A stretch of 38,874 nucleotides of DNA, taken from positions 1 to 38,874 of the forward strand of contig CANEWJ010000007.1 in NCBI GenBank assembly GCA_947442625.1, written 5' to 3'. The number at the start of each line of letters is the position of its first letter. Position 1 is the first letter of the stretch. This DNA is from Chitinophagaceae bacterium (GTDB lineage: Bacteria > Bacteroidota > Bacteroidia > Chitinophagales > Chitinophagaceae). Both the position numbers and the translations under genes were made by a program. The notes under the pieces were generated by a model. The model made no database searches. It had not been told where the DNA came from and saw nothing but the letters and a program-made list of their open reading frames with translations. This document shows positions 25,467 through 34,343 of the stretch, in pieces.

Positions 25467-26489
25467 CTAGAATTTCGGGCAGTTGATTTTTCGCTTCAGC
25501 GGATCGCTGAAAGGATTGATGTAAATGATGGACAGTTCTGTTCCTCCCCTGGATATAGAAGCGGGCCTTAGGGTGGAGGTATTGATGTCATAGGAAACAC
25601 CAATCCTGAAATGATTTACCTCAATGCCCATGTAAGGAATCAATGCATCGCCCAACCGGTACCATGCGCCAGCATAGAGTTCCAAAGGATTTTCAGGGCT
25701 GCCTCCCATGGTATAGGAAAAAGCTCCTCCTGCAATGGTCTCTTTTGCTGCTCCCTGTACCTGGTGCATGATGCTGGCATGAAAAAAGCCATATTGCCCT
25801 ACTGGAAAATAACTCCCGCCATGCAAGGTTGTTCTTGTATTGAGCAAATAATTTCCTCCGTTGAAAGCCTCAGATGGCCTGTTGACATGGTACACGGATC
25901 CTCCAATATAAAAACTGTTGTCTCCATTGGTGCTCAATGAATAGATGAAGCCTGTATTGATGTCAAGATAGTTGATGGAAAAAGGGCTGTTGGCAAAGGC
26001 TTCGGTAGTCATCCCTGTAAAGCCAAGCGCAGTCAGTTCGTCTTCAAAATCAGCCCTTCTTAGATCCAGCCTTTTGCTGGCATAGGTGCCCTGAAAGCCA
26101 ATGGCCAGCTGGTGCATTCCATCTTCATCAAGGGTTTTGGTATAGGCTGTGCTCAGGGTATAAAATGAATTGTTAAGGATCTTGTTTCCACTTTGGTCGT
26201 TCACGGCCATGAGCCCGACGCCCCAGGTATCATTGTCTGGAAGGTTTTTGTTCAGGATACTGAAGTCAATCGCCGCAGTAGATGTGGTAAAGGCATTGTT
26301 GACCGTTGGCCATTGTTTTTTGAAGTTGCCTGAAAAGCGATAGGTGCCATTGAACTTTCCAGTATAGGCTGGGTTCAAAGTCAAGGGTGAAACAAAAAAT
26401 TGAGAAAAATGGGGGTCTTGAGCGCGCAGGGATGATGCCATCAACATGATGGCAAAGAAGAGAAAGATACGGAATGGGTGTTTGTTCAT
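25467..26489 (-). CDS. PorP/SprF-family type IX secretion outer-membrane protein
   Basis: 340 residues, signal peptide ending SSLRAQ. The mature start 'DPHFSQFFVSPLTLNPAYTG' is the PorP/SprF hallmark; amphipathic beta strands follow, ending 'LSIIYINPFSDPLKRKINCPKF', with the usual C-terminal Cys-Pro. Such barrels anchor gliding adhesins or T9SS components; genomes often carry many, frequently beside large adhesin genes, but here none is adjacent. It is followed upstream by upp on the same strand with a 15-bp gap. Confidence 0.92.
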   Translation of the reverse strand: MNKHPFRIFLFFAIMLMASSLRAQDPHFSQFFVSPLTLNPAYTGKFNGTYRFSGNFKKQWPTVNNAFTTSTAAIDFSILNKNLPDNDTWGVGLMAVNDQSGNKILNNSFYTLSTAYTKTLDEDGMHQLAIGFQGTYASKRLDLRRADFEDELTALGFTGMTTEAFANSPFSINYLDINTGFIYSLSTNGDNSFYIGGSVYHVNRPSEAFNGGNYLLNTRTTLHGGSYFPVGQYGFFHASIMHQVQGAAKETIAGGAFSYTMGGSPENPLELYAGAWYRLGDALIPYMGIEVNHFRIGVSYDINTSTLRPASISRGGTELSIIYINPFSDPLKRKINCPKF

Positions 26490-26504
26490 TGGGTGTGGAA
26501 CTGG

Positions 26505-27155
26505 TTAGGATTGGGATTTTTCTCCGAATGCAAGGTCTCCTGCATCACCAAGGCCCGGTACGATATATCCTTTTGAAGTCAGTTCTTCATCTATCGATCC
26601 ACACCATATATTCACTGTTGGTTCATGCCTTCTCAAAAATTCAATTCCTTCGGTACAGGCAATAACCGCGGCAACATGTATATCTGAAGGACTACCTTCT
26701 CTTTTAAGCAAATCAATTGTTTTCACAAGGGAGGCACCAGTGGCAAGCATGGGATCGCAGAGGATCAACACCCGGTTGTCAATTGCTGGGCAGGCAAGGT
26801 ATTCAAGGCTGATGTCAAAGCTGCCATCTGCGTGATGCTTTCGGTAAGCCGCAATGAATGCATTGTCTGCCTTGTCAAAATAATTCAGCATGCCTTGGTG
26901 AAGGGGTAAGCCAGCCCTCAGGATAGTACCCAGTACAGGTTGTGTCTTCAGTAATTTGGTTTTGGCAATGCCCAATGGGGTTGTGATATCCTGTTCTTCC
27001 CAGGCAAGTGTCTTGCTGATTTCATAGGCGATGATTTCACCGATGCGCTCAATGTTTCTGCGGAACCGCATCCTGTCACCCTGAACTGAGGGGTCCCTTA
27101 ACTCGCTGATCCAGTTGCTAACAAGCGAATGGTGTTCACTTAAGTTTTTGACCAT
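26505..27155 (-). CDS. upp: Uracil phosphoribosyltransferase
   Basis: Salvages uracil to UMP using PRPP. The 216-residue length fits. Motifs: 'LVSNWISELRDP' start, 'LRAGLPLHQGMLNYF', the PRPP loop 'VLILCDPMLATGASLVKTI', and the uracil-binding end 'KGYIVPGLGDAGDLAFG'. It is divergent from anmK across 45 bp. A TAATTTTG element (27183-27190, minus strand) could be its -7 box, giving a ~20-base leader. Confidence 0.95.
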   Translation of the reverse strand: MVKNLSEHHSLVSNWISELRDPSVQGDRMRFRRNIERIGEIIAYEISKTLAWEEQDITTPLGIAKTKLLKTQPVLGTILRAGLPLHQGMLNYFDKADNAFIAAYRKHHADGSFDISLEYLACPAIDNRVLILCDPMLATGASLVKTIDLLKREGSPSDIHVAAVIACTEGIEFLRRHEPTVNIWCGSIDEELTSKGYIVPGLGDAGDLAFGEKSQS

Positions 27156-27182
27156 ACAATACTTTAATTTCGGGGTATCTTA

Positions 27183-27190
27183 CAAAATTA
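27183..27190 (-). promoter_or_regulatory. Candidate -7 element of upp promoter
   Basis: TAATTTTG on the minus strand matches TAnnTTTG at a suitable distance from the upp start; no -33 TTTG was found, so confidence is low. It lies within the intergenic region shared with anmK. Confidence 0.35.
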
Positions 27191-27200
27191 AACATAATCT

Positions 27201-28298
27201 ATGTTATATCGGGTGATTGGGGTCATGAGTGGCAGTTCGTTGGATGGATTGGACCTTGCATTTGCTGAAATTGAAGAGTTGGGAGGAAAATGGCAATACA
27301 GCTTGTTAAAAGCGGATTGCTATCCTTATCCAGCTGATTGGCAGTCCAAGTTATGCCAAGCGCCTGCAATGGCTGCAGTGGATTTTGTTAAATTGGATGC
27401 CGATTACGGAAGTTTCATTGGAGATCAGATCAACAAATTTATCGAAGCCCACCAACTGGAATACAAGGTTGGATTGATTGCATCCCATGGCCATACGGTA
27501 TTCCATGTCCCTGGGTCACATTCCATTCAAATAGGAGATGGTGCAGCAATAGCCGCCAGGACTGCACTCCCGGTGGTGTCAGGTCTTCGCTCGATGGATG
27601 TCGCACTGGGCGGGCAAGGTGCGCCTATTGTTCCCATGGGGGAGAAGCTGCTGTTTTCAGCACACCGTTATTTTTTAAACATTGGAGGAATCGCCAATAT
27701 ATCTTTTAACGGAGATGCTTATTATGATGCCTTTGATGTTTGCCCTGCCAATCGTGTGCTAAACATGCTGGCCCATGCTGTAGGTAAGGAATTTGATGAG
27801 AATGGACAGTTAGCGGCTGCCGGTCGCATCAACGAGGCATTGCTGGATCAATTGAACGCAAAGGATTTTTACCTGCAGGATTATCCAAAATCACTGGCCA
27901 ATGAATTTGGAACCGAAGACATTCTTCCCCTGGTCAATTCATTTGCCTTGGCACCTGCTGATGCACTGGCCACCTATGTTGAACATGTAGCGATTCAAGT
28001 GGCTGCTGCTGTTCAGCGGATCAGCCAAAAGAGGATGGTTGATCCTACCCGGGAGAAGCTATTGGTTACAGGCGGGGGAGCCCTGAATGGCTACCTTGTT
28101 TCTCGGCTTGAGAAGCACCTTTCTCCCTATGCAATGGAAATCGAAGTTCCTGATCATGACACTGTACAATACAAGGAGGCCCTTGTCATGGCCTTGTTGG
28201 GTGTACTGCGGTGGCGAGAAGAGGAAACGGTTATCCAAACGGTTACTGGTGCTTCAAGGGCCAGTGTTGGTGGGGCACTCTGGCTGGGTGGAGATTGA
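27201..28298 (+). CDS. anmK: Anhydro-N-acetylmuramic acid kinase
   Basis: Phosphorylates and opens 1,6-anhydro-MurNAc to MurNAc-6-phosphate in peptidoglycan recycling. The 365 residues match the family. Motifs: N-terminal 'IGVMSGSSLDGLDLAF', 'IASHGHTVFHVPG', 'SIQIGDGAAIAA', 'SGLRSMDVALGGQGAP', 'LNIGGIANIS' and 'LVTGGGALNGYL' of the sugar-kinase/actin fold. Divergent from upp and convergent with the Nramp gene. Confidence 0.94.
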   Translation: MLYRVIGVMSGSSLDGLDLAFAEIEELGGKWQYSLLKADCYPYPADWQSKLCQAPAMAAVDFVKLDADYGSFIGDQINKFIEAHQLEYKVGLIASHGHTVFHVPGSHSIQIGDGAAIAARTALPVVSGLRSMDVALGGQGAPIVPMGEKLLFSAHRYFLNIGGIANISFNGDAYYDAFDVCPANRVLNMLAHAVGKEFDENGQLAAAGRINEALLDQLNAKDFYLQDYPKSLANEFGTEDILPLVNSFALAPADALATYVEHVAIQVAAAVQRISQKRMVDPTREKLLVTGGGALNGYLVSRLEKHLSPYAMEIEVPDHDTVQYKEALVMALLGVLRWREEETVIQTVTGASRASVGGALWLGGD

Positions 28299-28326
28299 TG
28301 TGCTTAACAACCATGTTTGAGCATGC

Positions 28327-29577
28327 CTAAACAAACAGGAGCATGATGCCCGCTGAAACCATGAGCAGGAATGCAGCAATACCAAAAATATTGGACCAGG
28401 GTTTATTGGTGTAATCGCCCATGATTTTTTTGTTGTTGCTTACCAGCAGGATTACAAAGATCAACAAAGGTGCCGTCAGTCCATAGATAATTGCTGTGAT
28501 CACCAATGCCCTCACAGGAGAGATTCCTGTAAAGTTGATGCAAATCGCGACGAGGATTGAAACCACCATCACAAAATAAAATCCTTTGGCCTCATGGAAT
28601 TTCTTGTTCAATCCTTCATTCCAGTTCATCGTTTCACTCACCATATACGACAGTGATCCTGCCAACACCGGAATGGCCAGCAATCCGGTGCCTATCACAC
28701 CAATGGCAAAGAGAAGATAGGCCATGTCGCCAGCAAGGGGTTTGAGTGCAAATGCTGCCTGGTCTACTGTTTCAATGGCTGCAAATTTTGTATCATGCAA
28801 CACGGTGCTCGTTGAAAGGATGATGAAAAAAAAGACCAGGTTGGAAAAAAATATGCCTGACCTGATATCCTTTTGCATCCCATGGATGATCCTTTTGTCC
28901 ACCACCAGTTTTCTTTCTTCCACCTCTTCCACCTCCATGGATGTTTGCCAGAAAAAAAGATAAGGAGAGATGGTGGTTCCCAAAATGCCAATGATGATCA
29001 GCAGGTACTCCCTGGTCCAGATCATCTCTGGAACAAAGGCAGCCTTTAGCACGGCCTTCCAATCTTGTGTTGTGAGAAAAGGAACAATGATATAGCAGAG
29101 CAGGGAAAGGCAGAGCCATTTCAGGTAAAGTGAAATTTTGGAATAAGGCAATACCACAATCGAGTAAGAGAGGATGATTCCAAAGCCGATGCTGAAAAAT
29201 GGGGCAGGCACAGCAGGAATTAACATGTTGCAGACAGCGCCCATCCCGGCAAGGTCTGCGCTGATGTTTAAAATAATGGCCGTGAAACTTACTGCAACAA
29301 TAAGCAGTACAAGCCATTTGGGATAGAACATTTTGATGGTTCCAATCAAGCCTTTGTTGGTAACCAGTCCAATCCTTGCACACATTTCCTGCAAGGCCGC
29401 CATCAGCGGAAAAGTAAATACTGCTGTCCACAATGCAGCCAATCCGAACATGGCTCCTGCCTGAGAATAGGTGGCAATACCGGAAGGATCATCATCACTG
29501 GCCCCGGTCACCAATCCTGGTCCAAATCCGCGTTTGATTTTTTTCAGGATCTTGGCCTTGATGTTTTTCAGTCCCAT
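28327..29577 (-). CDS. Nramp/SLC11-related metal transporter with atypical metal-site motifs
   Basis: The track start is a TTG; the ATG at 29577 (MGLKNIKAKI) gives 416 residues and about eleven membrane helices. The helix-1 motif is DPSG at 30-33 (in 'TGASDDDPSGIATYSQAG') where classical Nramp transporters have DPGN. The helix-6 segment 'ILGTTISPYLFFWQ' (~199-210) has S-P-Y where they have M-P-H. The methionine that selects transition metals is therefore absent, so substrate may differ from Mn/Fe. The fold assignment is firm, substrate is not. It converges with anmK and is upstream-bounded by the terminator of the isomerase gene. Confidence 0.87.
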   Translation of the reverse strand: MGLKNIKAKILKKIKRGFGPGLVTGASDDDPSGIATYSQAGAMFGLAALWTAVFTFPLMAALQEMCARIGLVTNKGLIGTIKMFYPKWLVLLIVAVSFTAIILNISADLAGMGAVCNMLIPAVPAPFFSIGFGIILSYSIVVLPYSKISLYLKWLCLSLLCYIIVPFLTTQDWKAVLKAAFVPEMIWTREYLLIIIGILGTTISPYLFFWQTSMEVEEVEERKLVVDKRIIHGMQKDIRSGIFFSNLVFFFIILSTSTVLHDTKFAAIETVDQAAFALKPLAGDMAYLLFAIGVIGTGLLAIPVLAGSLSYMVSETMNWNEGLNKKFHEAKGFYFVMVVSILVAICINFTGISPVRALVITAIIYGLTAPLLIFVILLVSNNKKIMGDYTNKPWSNIFGIAAFLLMVSAGIMLLFV

Positions 29578-29649
29578 GTTCAACGATGATAAGACAATGC
29601 AGGATGATTTGTTCCAACCCCCGTCTCAATATTGTCAAAACCTTTCGAA

Positions 29650-29678
29650 AAATAAAAAACCAGGCGTTTTGCCTGGCT
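29650..29678 (-). terminator. Intrinsic terminator after the TIM-barrel isomerase gene
   Basis: On the minus strand GCCAGGC-AAAAC-GCCTGG is followed by TTTTTTATTTTT. It lies just after the stop at 29686 and before the Nramp gene. Confidence 0.92.
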
Positions 29679-29685
29679 TTCATTG

Positions 29686-30594
29686 TTATTTATATCCCCA
29701 TTTTTTCATGATGTTGATGTCCTCTTCTGCACATTCCATCGGGGTTTTGCCTTGATAGGATTCCTGTTCAATGATAAAATGTTTTGTTCCTGATGCCCTG
29801 CCCAGATCAATGATTGCTTTGATCGGAACAACGCCCTTGCCCAGAATCGTAGACTCAAAAGGCTCATGTCCTTCTGTTGCCTTGATCTCATCTTTTACAT
29901 GCATCGATTCAAACCTGCCGGGATATTGTTGCATGACCTCAAGTGCCTTTCCCCCTCCGTTGAGCATGTTGCCGATATCGAGCTGTTGCATCACCAAAGT
30001 GGGATCCGTCTCAGCGAGGATGATATCATACAGCACCTTGCCTTCCACTTTTTCACTGAACTCAAAATCGTGGTTGTGGTAACCGAATTTCATGCCAAAC
30101 TTTTTGCAGAACTCACCAGAACGGTTGAAGATTTCCATGAATGATTTCAGATCACCCATTGATTTTCTTTTGCTTTCTTCCAGCCATGGGCTGATCACAA
30201 AGGATTGTCCCATGGCAGCTGCATCTTCTACCGTGTATTTCCATTCATTGGTGAAGTCTTTTTTTGAGGCATCCCAATGCTTGGCATCCAATACAGTATG
30301 GCCACTTGGCATGCTCATCCCAAAGCCGTTCAATATTTTTTTGAATTCCGATACGCTCCATCCATAGAATTTCCTGTTGGCATAGTTGGCATGCTCTACA
30401 TGCCTGTATCCCATGTCAGAGAGTTGTTTCAGGGTGCCCAGTGGGTCTGCCTTCATGGCTGCTCTTACCGAGTAGAGTTGGATGCCGGTGAGCTCTCCTT
30501 TTTTTACTGTTGCAAAAATATGCTGCTGGAACAAGGATACGCCTGCGGCCGCCATTGCACTGTTGCGAATGAAACTTCTTCTGGAATTGTTCAT
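29686..30594 (-). CDS. Exported sugar phosphate isomerase/epimerase-like TIM-barrel protein
   Basis: 302 residues. The N-terminus 'NNSRRSFIRNSAMAAAGVSLF' is a twin-arginine (Tat) signal, so the folded protein is exported, probably with its metal. The rest is a xylose-isomerase-like AP-endonuclease-2 barrel: 'GIQLYSVR', 'MGYRHVEHANYA', 'GYHNHDFEF', 'QLDIGNM', 'SMHVKDE' and 'FIIEQESYQG' supply candidate metal ligands (Glu, Asp, His, Glu). Periplasmic members of this group are common in Bacteroidota sugar metabolism, but the substrate is unknown. It ends at a strong terminator and lies 71 bp from uvrA, on the same strand. Confidence 0.87.
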   Translation of the reverse strand: MNNSRRSFIRNSAMAAAGVSLFQQHIFATVKKGELTGIQLYSVRAAMKADPLGTLKQLSDMGYRHVEHANYANRKFYGWSVSEFKKILNGFGMSMPSGHTVLDAKHWDASKKDFTNEWKYTVEDAAAMGQSFVISPWLEESKRKSMGDLKSFMEIFNRSGEFCKKFGMKFGYHNHDFEFSEKVEGKVLYDIILAETDPTLVMQQLDIGNMLNGGGKALEVMQQYPGRFESMHVKDEIKATEGHEPFESTILGKGVVPIKAIIDLGRASGTKHFIIEQESYQGKTPMECAEEDINIMKKWGYK

Positions 30595-30665
30595 GGTTCT
30601 TTGTTTGGGTTAACTATGCTGTTAAATTACAAAAAAACTTTGTTAAGTATTCATCAGTCAACTTT

Positions 30666-33479
30666 TTACAGGAAGGGAGCCGTCTTGCTTTTCTTGCATT
30701 TTTTAAGTCCTGCAGGAGGGCCTGCATAAACAAGTGTTCCTCCTTCATCTCCCGCTTCAGGTCCTAGTTCAATGGCCCAATCTGCAGACTTGATCACATC
30801 GGTATTGTGTTCAATCACGATGATGGTATGGCCCTGGTCTACCAAGGCGTTGAACGAAGTCAATAGTTTTTTGATGTCATGGAAATGCAGGCCTGTAGTG
30901 GGTTCGTCAAAAATGAACATGATTTTATCCTGATGCCCTTTGCCTCTGCCCAGAAAACTCGCCAGCTTGACGCGTTGTGCTTCTCCGCCAGAAAGTGTAC
31001 CGCTGGATTGACCCAGCTTCACATATCCAAGCCCCACATCGCTCAGGGGTTTCAATTTTCCTGCAATGTCTTTTTCATCTTTGAAAAATTCGATTGCTTC
31101 GTCTACACTCAATTCAAGCACAGCATAGATATTCTTTCCCTTGTACTGTACCTCCAAAACTTCTTCCTTGAATTTTTTTCCCCCGCAACTTTCACAAGTA
31201 AGGTGGACATCCGCCAGGAACTGCATTTCGACAGTTTGTTCGCCTTCGCCTTTACAGGCATCGCAACGTCCTCCGTCTACATTGAAGGAAAAATGCTTGG
31301 GAAGGTATCCCCTGATTTTACTCAGCGGCTGATCGGAATAGAGGTCCCGCACGCCATCCCAGGCCTTGATATAGGTAACAGGGTTACTGCGTGATGATTT
31401 GCCAATAGGATTCTGATCAATCATCTCTACCTGCTTAATCATGTCAGGGTTGCCTGAAATTTGTTTGTGCGCGCCTGGTCGGTCTGATATCCCACAGATT
31501 CTTTTTTCCATTGCTGGAAACAGAATTCTTTTCACCAATGTTGTTTTCCCGCTTCCGCTCACGCCACTGACCACCGTGAAAATGCCCAATGGGAAATCCA
31601 CATCAAGATGTTTCAGGTTGTTTTCATACGCATCTTCAATGCGGATATAATTTTTCCAGGGACGAATCTGCTCAGGTGCCTCAATCGCCATATCGCCCCT
31701 CAGGTATGCAGCGGTCAGGCTTTTTGGTGATTTGATCAATTCATTGTAGTTGCCTTCTGCCACCACTTCTCCACCCTGATGGCTGGCCAGTGGCCCCATG
31801 TCAATAATGTGATCTGCTTCACGCATCATCAGCTCATCATGTTCCACCACCACTACAGTATTGTCCAGGTCTCGGAGGTTCTTCAATACCTTGATCAGGC
31901 GTTCTGTATCCCTGCTGTGAAGCCCTATGGAGGGTTCATCCAGGATATAAAGAGAATTGGTGAGGTTGCTCCCCAGGCAACGCGTCAATTGAATGCGCTG
32001 GCTTTCTCCTCCACTGAGGCTATTGGCCAATCTTTCCAGGGAAAGATAACCCAGTCCAACATCCAGCATCGTGTCCACGCGCTGGTTGATTTCAATCAGG
32101 ATCCTTTTGGCAATGCTTTCCTGGTAAGCAGAAAGTTTAAGCGCTTTGAACCAATTGGCCAGGTCTCTGACCGGCATCCTGCAGAGTTCACCGATATGCC
32201 TGTTGTTGACTTTTACATACAGGGCATCTTTTCGGAGGCGGTAACCTTCACAAGACGTGCACAAGGTTCTGCCCCGGTATCTTGAAAGCAAGACCCTGAA
32301 CTGAACTTTATAAAGGTTCTCTTCCACTTCTTTGAAAAACTGGTTGATGCCCAAGGCGGGTTTGCTTCCCTTCCACAAAAGGTCTTTCTGTGCTTGGGTA
32401 AGATCGGCATAGGGCCTGTGCACTGGGAAGTCAAATTGTTTCGATGTTTTGATGAATTGTTCTCTCCACCAGTTCATTTTCTCTCCCTTCCAAGGAGCCA
32501 CGGCACCATCAAAAACACTCAAACGGTGATCAGGAATCACAAGGTCTGGATCAATGCCAAGGATCTGGGAATAGCCTTCACAGAGCGGGCAGGCACCATA
32601 AGGATTGTTGAAGGAAAAAAGATTGGGAACTGGTTCTTCAAAGCGCATTCCATCCAGTTCAAAAAGGTTGGAAAACCGATGGGGGTCCTTGTCATTTTTT
32701 TTGATGTAAAGCGCACCCTCGCCTTCATAAAAGGCCAGGGACAAGGAGTCCAGGATTCGGTTCTCTTCATCTTCATCAAAATCCTTGGCCACAAAACGGT
32801 CAATCAACAAATAGGTTTCACGGCTTGGCTTCCATTTTTTTTCTTCGAGCAATTCCTCCAACTGCAGGATCTCTCCAGCGCTATTGTCAAACAGCCTTGA
32901 AAATCCTTTCTGCATCAAAATTCCCAATTCCTCTGCAGGTTTTCGCTTGCTTCCTATTGGGAATGGCGAAAGCAAATAAAGTTTGTCTCCGGCCTTGCAT
33001 TTTTTAATGAAATCCAGCACATCCCGTACGTCATCTTTTTTAACCTCATTGCCAGAAATGGGGGAGTACGTTTTTCCTACCCTGGCAAAAAGCAATCGCA
33101 TGTAATCATAAATTTCTGTCATGCTGCCCACGGTAGAACGGGGTGTTCTGGTGATTACTTTTTGCTCAATGGCAACAGCAGGGCAGAGTCCAGCAATATG
33201 ATCAACATCCGGCTTGTCCATGCGCATCATGAATTGCCTAGCATAGGCGCTCAGGCTCTCTGCATACCTTCTTTGACCCTCTGCAAACAGGGTGTCTATG
33301 GTCAGGGATGATTTCCCTGAACCGGAAACACCGGTTACCACAACGAGCTTATTCCTTGGTATTTCTACGTAAACATTCCGTAGATTGTGCATGCGCGCTC
33401 CCTGGATATGAATCGAGTCGCTGGGCAATATTGTTTTTCCTGGTCTCTTCTTTTCCTTTGCTGTTGCGGGTTTTGGCAT
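30666..33479 (-). CDS. uvrA: Excinuclease ABC subunit A
   Basis: DNA-damage recognition ATPase of nucleotide excision repair. The 937 residues contain two ABC modules: Walker A 'GVSGSGKSS' (50-58) and 'GVSGSGKTTL', signatures 'LSGGESQRIQL' and 'LSGGEAQRVKL', Walker B regions 'LYILDEPSIGLH' and 'IMFIFDEPTTGLH'. Zinc-binding CxxC pairs occur in 'CPLCEGY', 'CTSCEGYR' and 'CDACKGEGE'/'CESCGGKK'. Everything needed for activity is visible. A TATATTTG element (33489-33496, minus strand) lies 10 bp before the start. Confidence 0.96.
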   Translation of the reverse strand: MPKPATAKEKKRPGKTILPSDSIHIQGARMHNLRNVYVEIPRNKLVVVTGVSGSGKSSLTIDTLFAEGQRRYAESLSAYARQFMMRMDKPDVDHIAGLCPAVAIEQKVITRTPRSTVGSMTEIYDYMRLLFARVGKTYSPISGNEVKKDDVRDVLDFIKKCKAGDKLYLLSPFPIGSKRKPAEELGILMQKGFSRLFDNSAGEILQLEELLEEKKWKPSRETYLLIDRFVAKDFDEDEENRILDSLSLAFYEGEGALYIKKNDKDPHRFSNLFELDGMRFEEPVPNLFSFNNPYGACPLCEGYSQILGIDPDLVIPDHRLSVFDGAVAPWKGEKMNWWREQFIKTSKQFDFPVHRPYADLTQAQKDLLWKGSKPALGINQFFKEVEENLYKVQFRVLLSRYRGRTLCTSCEGYRLRKDALYVKVNNRHIGELCRMPVRDLANWFKALKLSAYQESIAKRILIEINQRVDTMLDVGLGYLSLERLANSLSGGESQRIQLTRCLGSNLTNSLYILDEPSIGLHSRDTERLIKVLKNLRDLDNTVVVVEHDELMMREADHIIDMGPLASHQGGEVVAEGNYNELIKSPKSLTAAYLRGDMAIEAPEQIRPWKNYIRIEDAYENNLKHLDVDFPLGIFTVVSGVSGSGKTTLVKRILFPAMEKRICGISDRPGAHKQISGNPDMIKQVEMIDQNPIGKSSRSNPVTYIKAWDGVRDLYSDQPLSKIRGYLPKHFSFNVDGGRCDACKGEGEQTVEMQFLADVHLTCESCGGKKFKEEVLEVQYKGKNIYAVLELSVDEAIEFFKDEKDIAGKLKPLSDVGLGYVKLGQSSGTLSGGEAQRVKLASFLGRGKGHQDKIMFIFDEPTTGLHFHDIKKLLTSFNALVDQGHTIIVIEHNTDVIKSADWAIELGPEAGDEGGTLVYAGPPAGLKKCKKSKTAPFL

Positions 33480-33488
33480 AATGAATTA

Positions 33489-33496
33489 CAAATATA
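33489..33496 (-). promoter_or_regulatory. Candidate -7 element of uvrA promoter
   Basis: TATATTTG on the minus strand matches TAnnTTTG close to the uvrA ATG, implying a very short leader. No matching -33 box was found. Confidence 0.4.
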
Positions 33497-33650
33497 AAAT
33501 TAAAGTTGCTTCATTGGGTCGAGTACTTTTCCCCGCCTTTACCAGGGCATTGACATTTATACGCTTATGCTGCTTACACGTAAATACGTAATTGTCTAAA
33601 TTGGAGTGCTCAAAATGCTGATGGCAGTCAAAAAGTTTTAGCTTTACCGT

Positions 33651-33674
33651 ATGATATTAACGAAAAGATATCAT
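33651..33674. promoter_or_regulatory. Inverted repeat upstream of the ECF sigma gene
   Basis: ATGATAT (33651-33657) and ATATCAT (33668-33674) are perfect reverse complements separated by 10 bases, 33 bp before the sigma-factor ATG. It could be an operator or a 5'-leader hairpin; there is no T-run, so it is not a terminator. Confidence 0.35.
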
Positions 33675-33706
33675 CCAATCCAATCCAAGAAAACAAAAAC
33701 CACGCC

Positions 33707-34288
33707 ATGAAATCCTCCATTAACCTGACTGACCAACAACTGATTACGCTTTTTGTTAACGGCGATTCCATTGCCTTGGAAGAGTTGATCAAAAAGCACA
33801 AGGACAGAATCTTCACTTCTATCGTCATCCTTGTCAAAGACAGGAGCCTGGCTGAAGACATCTTTCAGGAGGTATTTATCAAGATCATTGATACCCTTCG
33901 TTCTGGAAGCTATACCGATGAGGGCAAATTTCTCCCATGGGCGTTGAGGATTGCGCACAACCTCTGTGTGGATCATTTCAGGAGAGTGAAGAGGACACCA
34001 ATTGTACACAGCAATGGCGATCATGATATTTTTGAGAACCTCAACCATTCTGAGGAAGGTGTTGAAGGGGTTATCATGAGAATCCAAAGCCATGAACATG
34101 TTCGCCAAATGCTTGACATGCTTCCACAAGACCAAAGGGAAGTAATTGTGCTCAGGCATTTCGCCAACCTCAGCTTCAAAGAAATTGCAGACAAGACCAA
34201 TTGCAGCATCAATACAGCACTCGGAAGAATGCGTTACGGCTTGATCAACCTCAGAAAATTAATGGTTGAGTACCAGGTGTCACTCTAA
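33707..34288 (+). CDS. ECF-type RNA polymerase sigma factor
   Basis: 193 residues with the two sigma-70 parts. Region 2 is at ~20-95 ('AEDIFQEVFIKII', 'FLPWALRIAHNLCVDHFRR'). Region 4 is at ~130-185 ('MLPQDQREVIVLRHFANLSFKEIADKTNCSINTALGRMR', helix-turn-helix). No anti-sigma gene is adjacent: upstream is divergent uvrA and downstream a terminator then convergent dsbD. Many Bacteroidota ECF factors are similarly orphan. Its regulon cannot be inferred here. Confidence 0.93.
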   Translation: MKSSINLTDQQLITLFVNGDSIALEELIKKHKDRIFTSIVILVKDRSLAEDIFQEVFIKIIDTLRSGSYTDEGKFLPWALRIAHNLCVDHFRRVKRTPIVHSNGDHDIFENLNHSEEGVEGVIMRIQSHEHVRQMLDMLPQDQREVIVLRHFANLSFKEIADKTNCSINTALGRMRYGLINLRKLMVEYQVSL

Positions 34289-34314
34289 AAGATAGTTTTT
34301 CTCATAAGCAGCAC

Positions 34315-34343
34315 GAGGGACCGTTTTCGGTCCCTCTCTTATT
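34315..34343 (+). terminator. Hairpin terminator between ECF sigma and dsbD (probably two-way)
   Basis: GAGGGACCG-TTTT-CGGTCCCTC is a 9-bp perfect stem followed by TCTTATTTT on the plus strand. It lies between the convergent stops of the sigma factor and dsbD. The other side is poor in T, so it works mainly for the sigma gene. Confidence 0.9.

Noticed and set aside
28793-29431. 212-codon minus-strand ORF overlapping the Nramp gene
   Set aside because: Same-strand alternate frame of a conserved transporter; no family resemblance.
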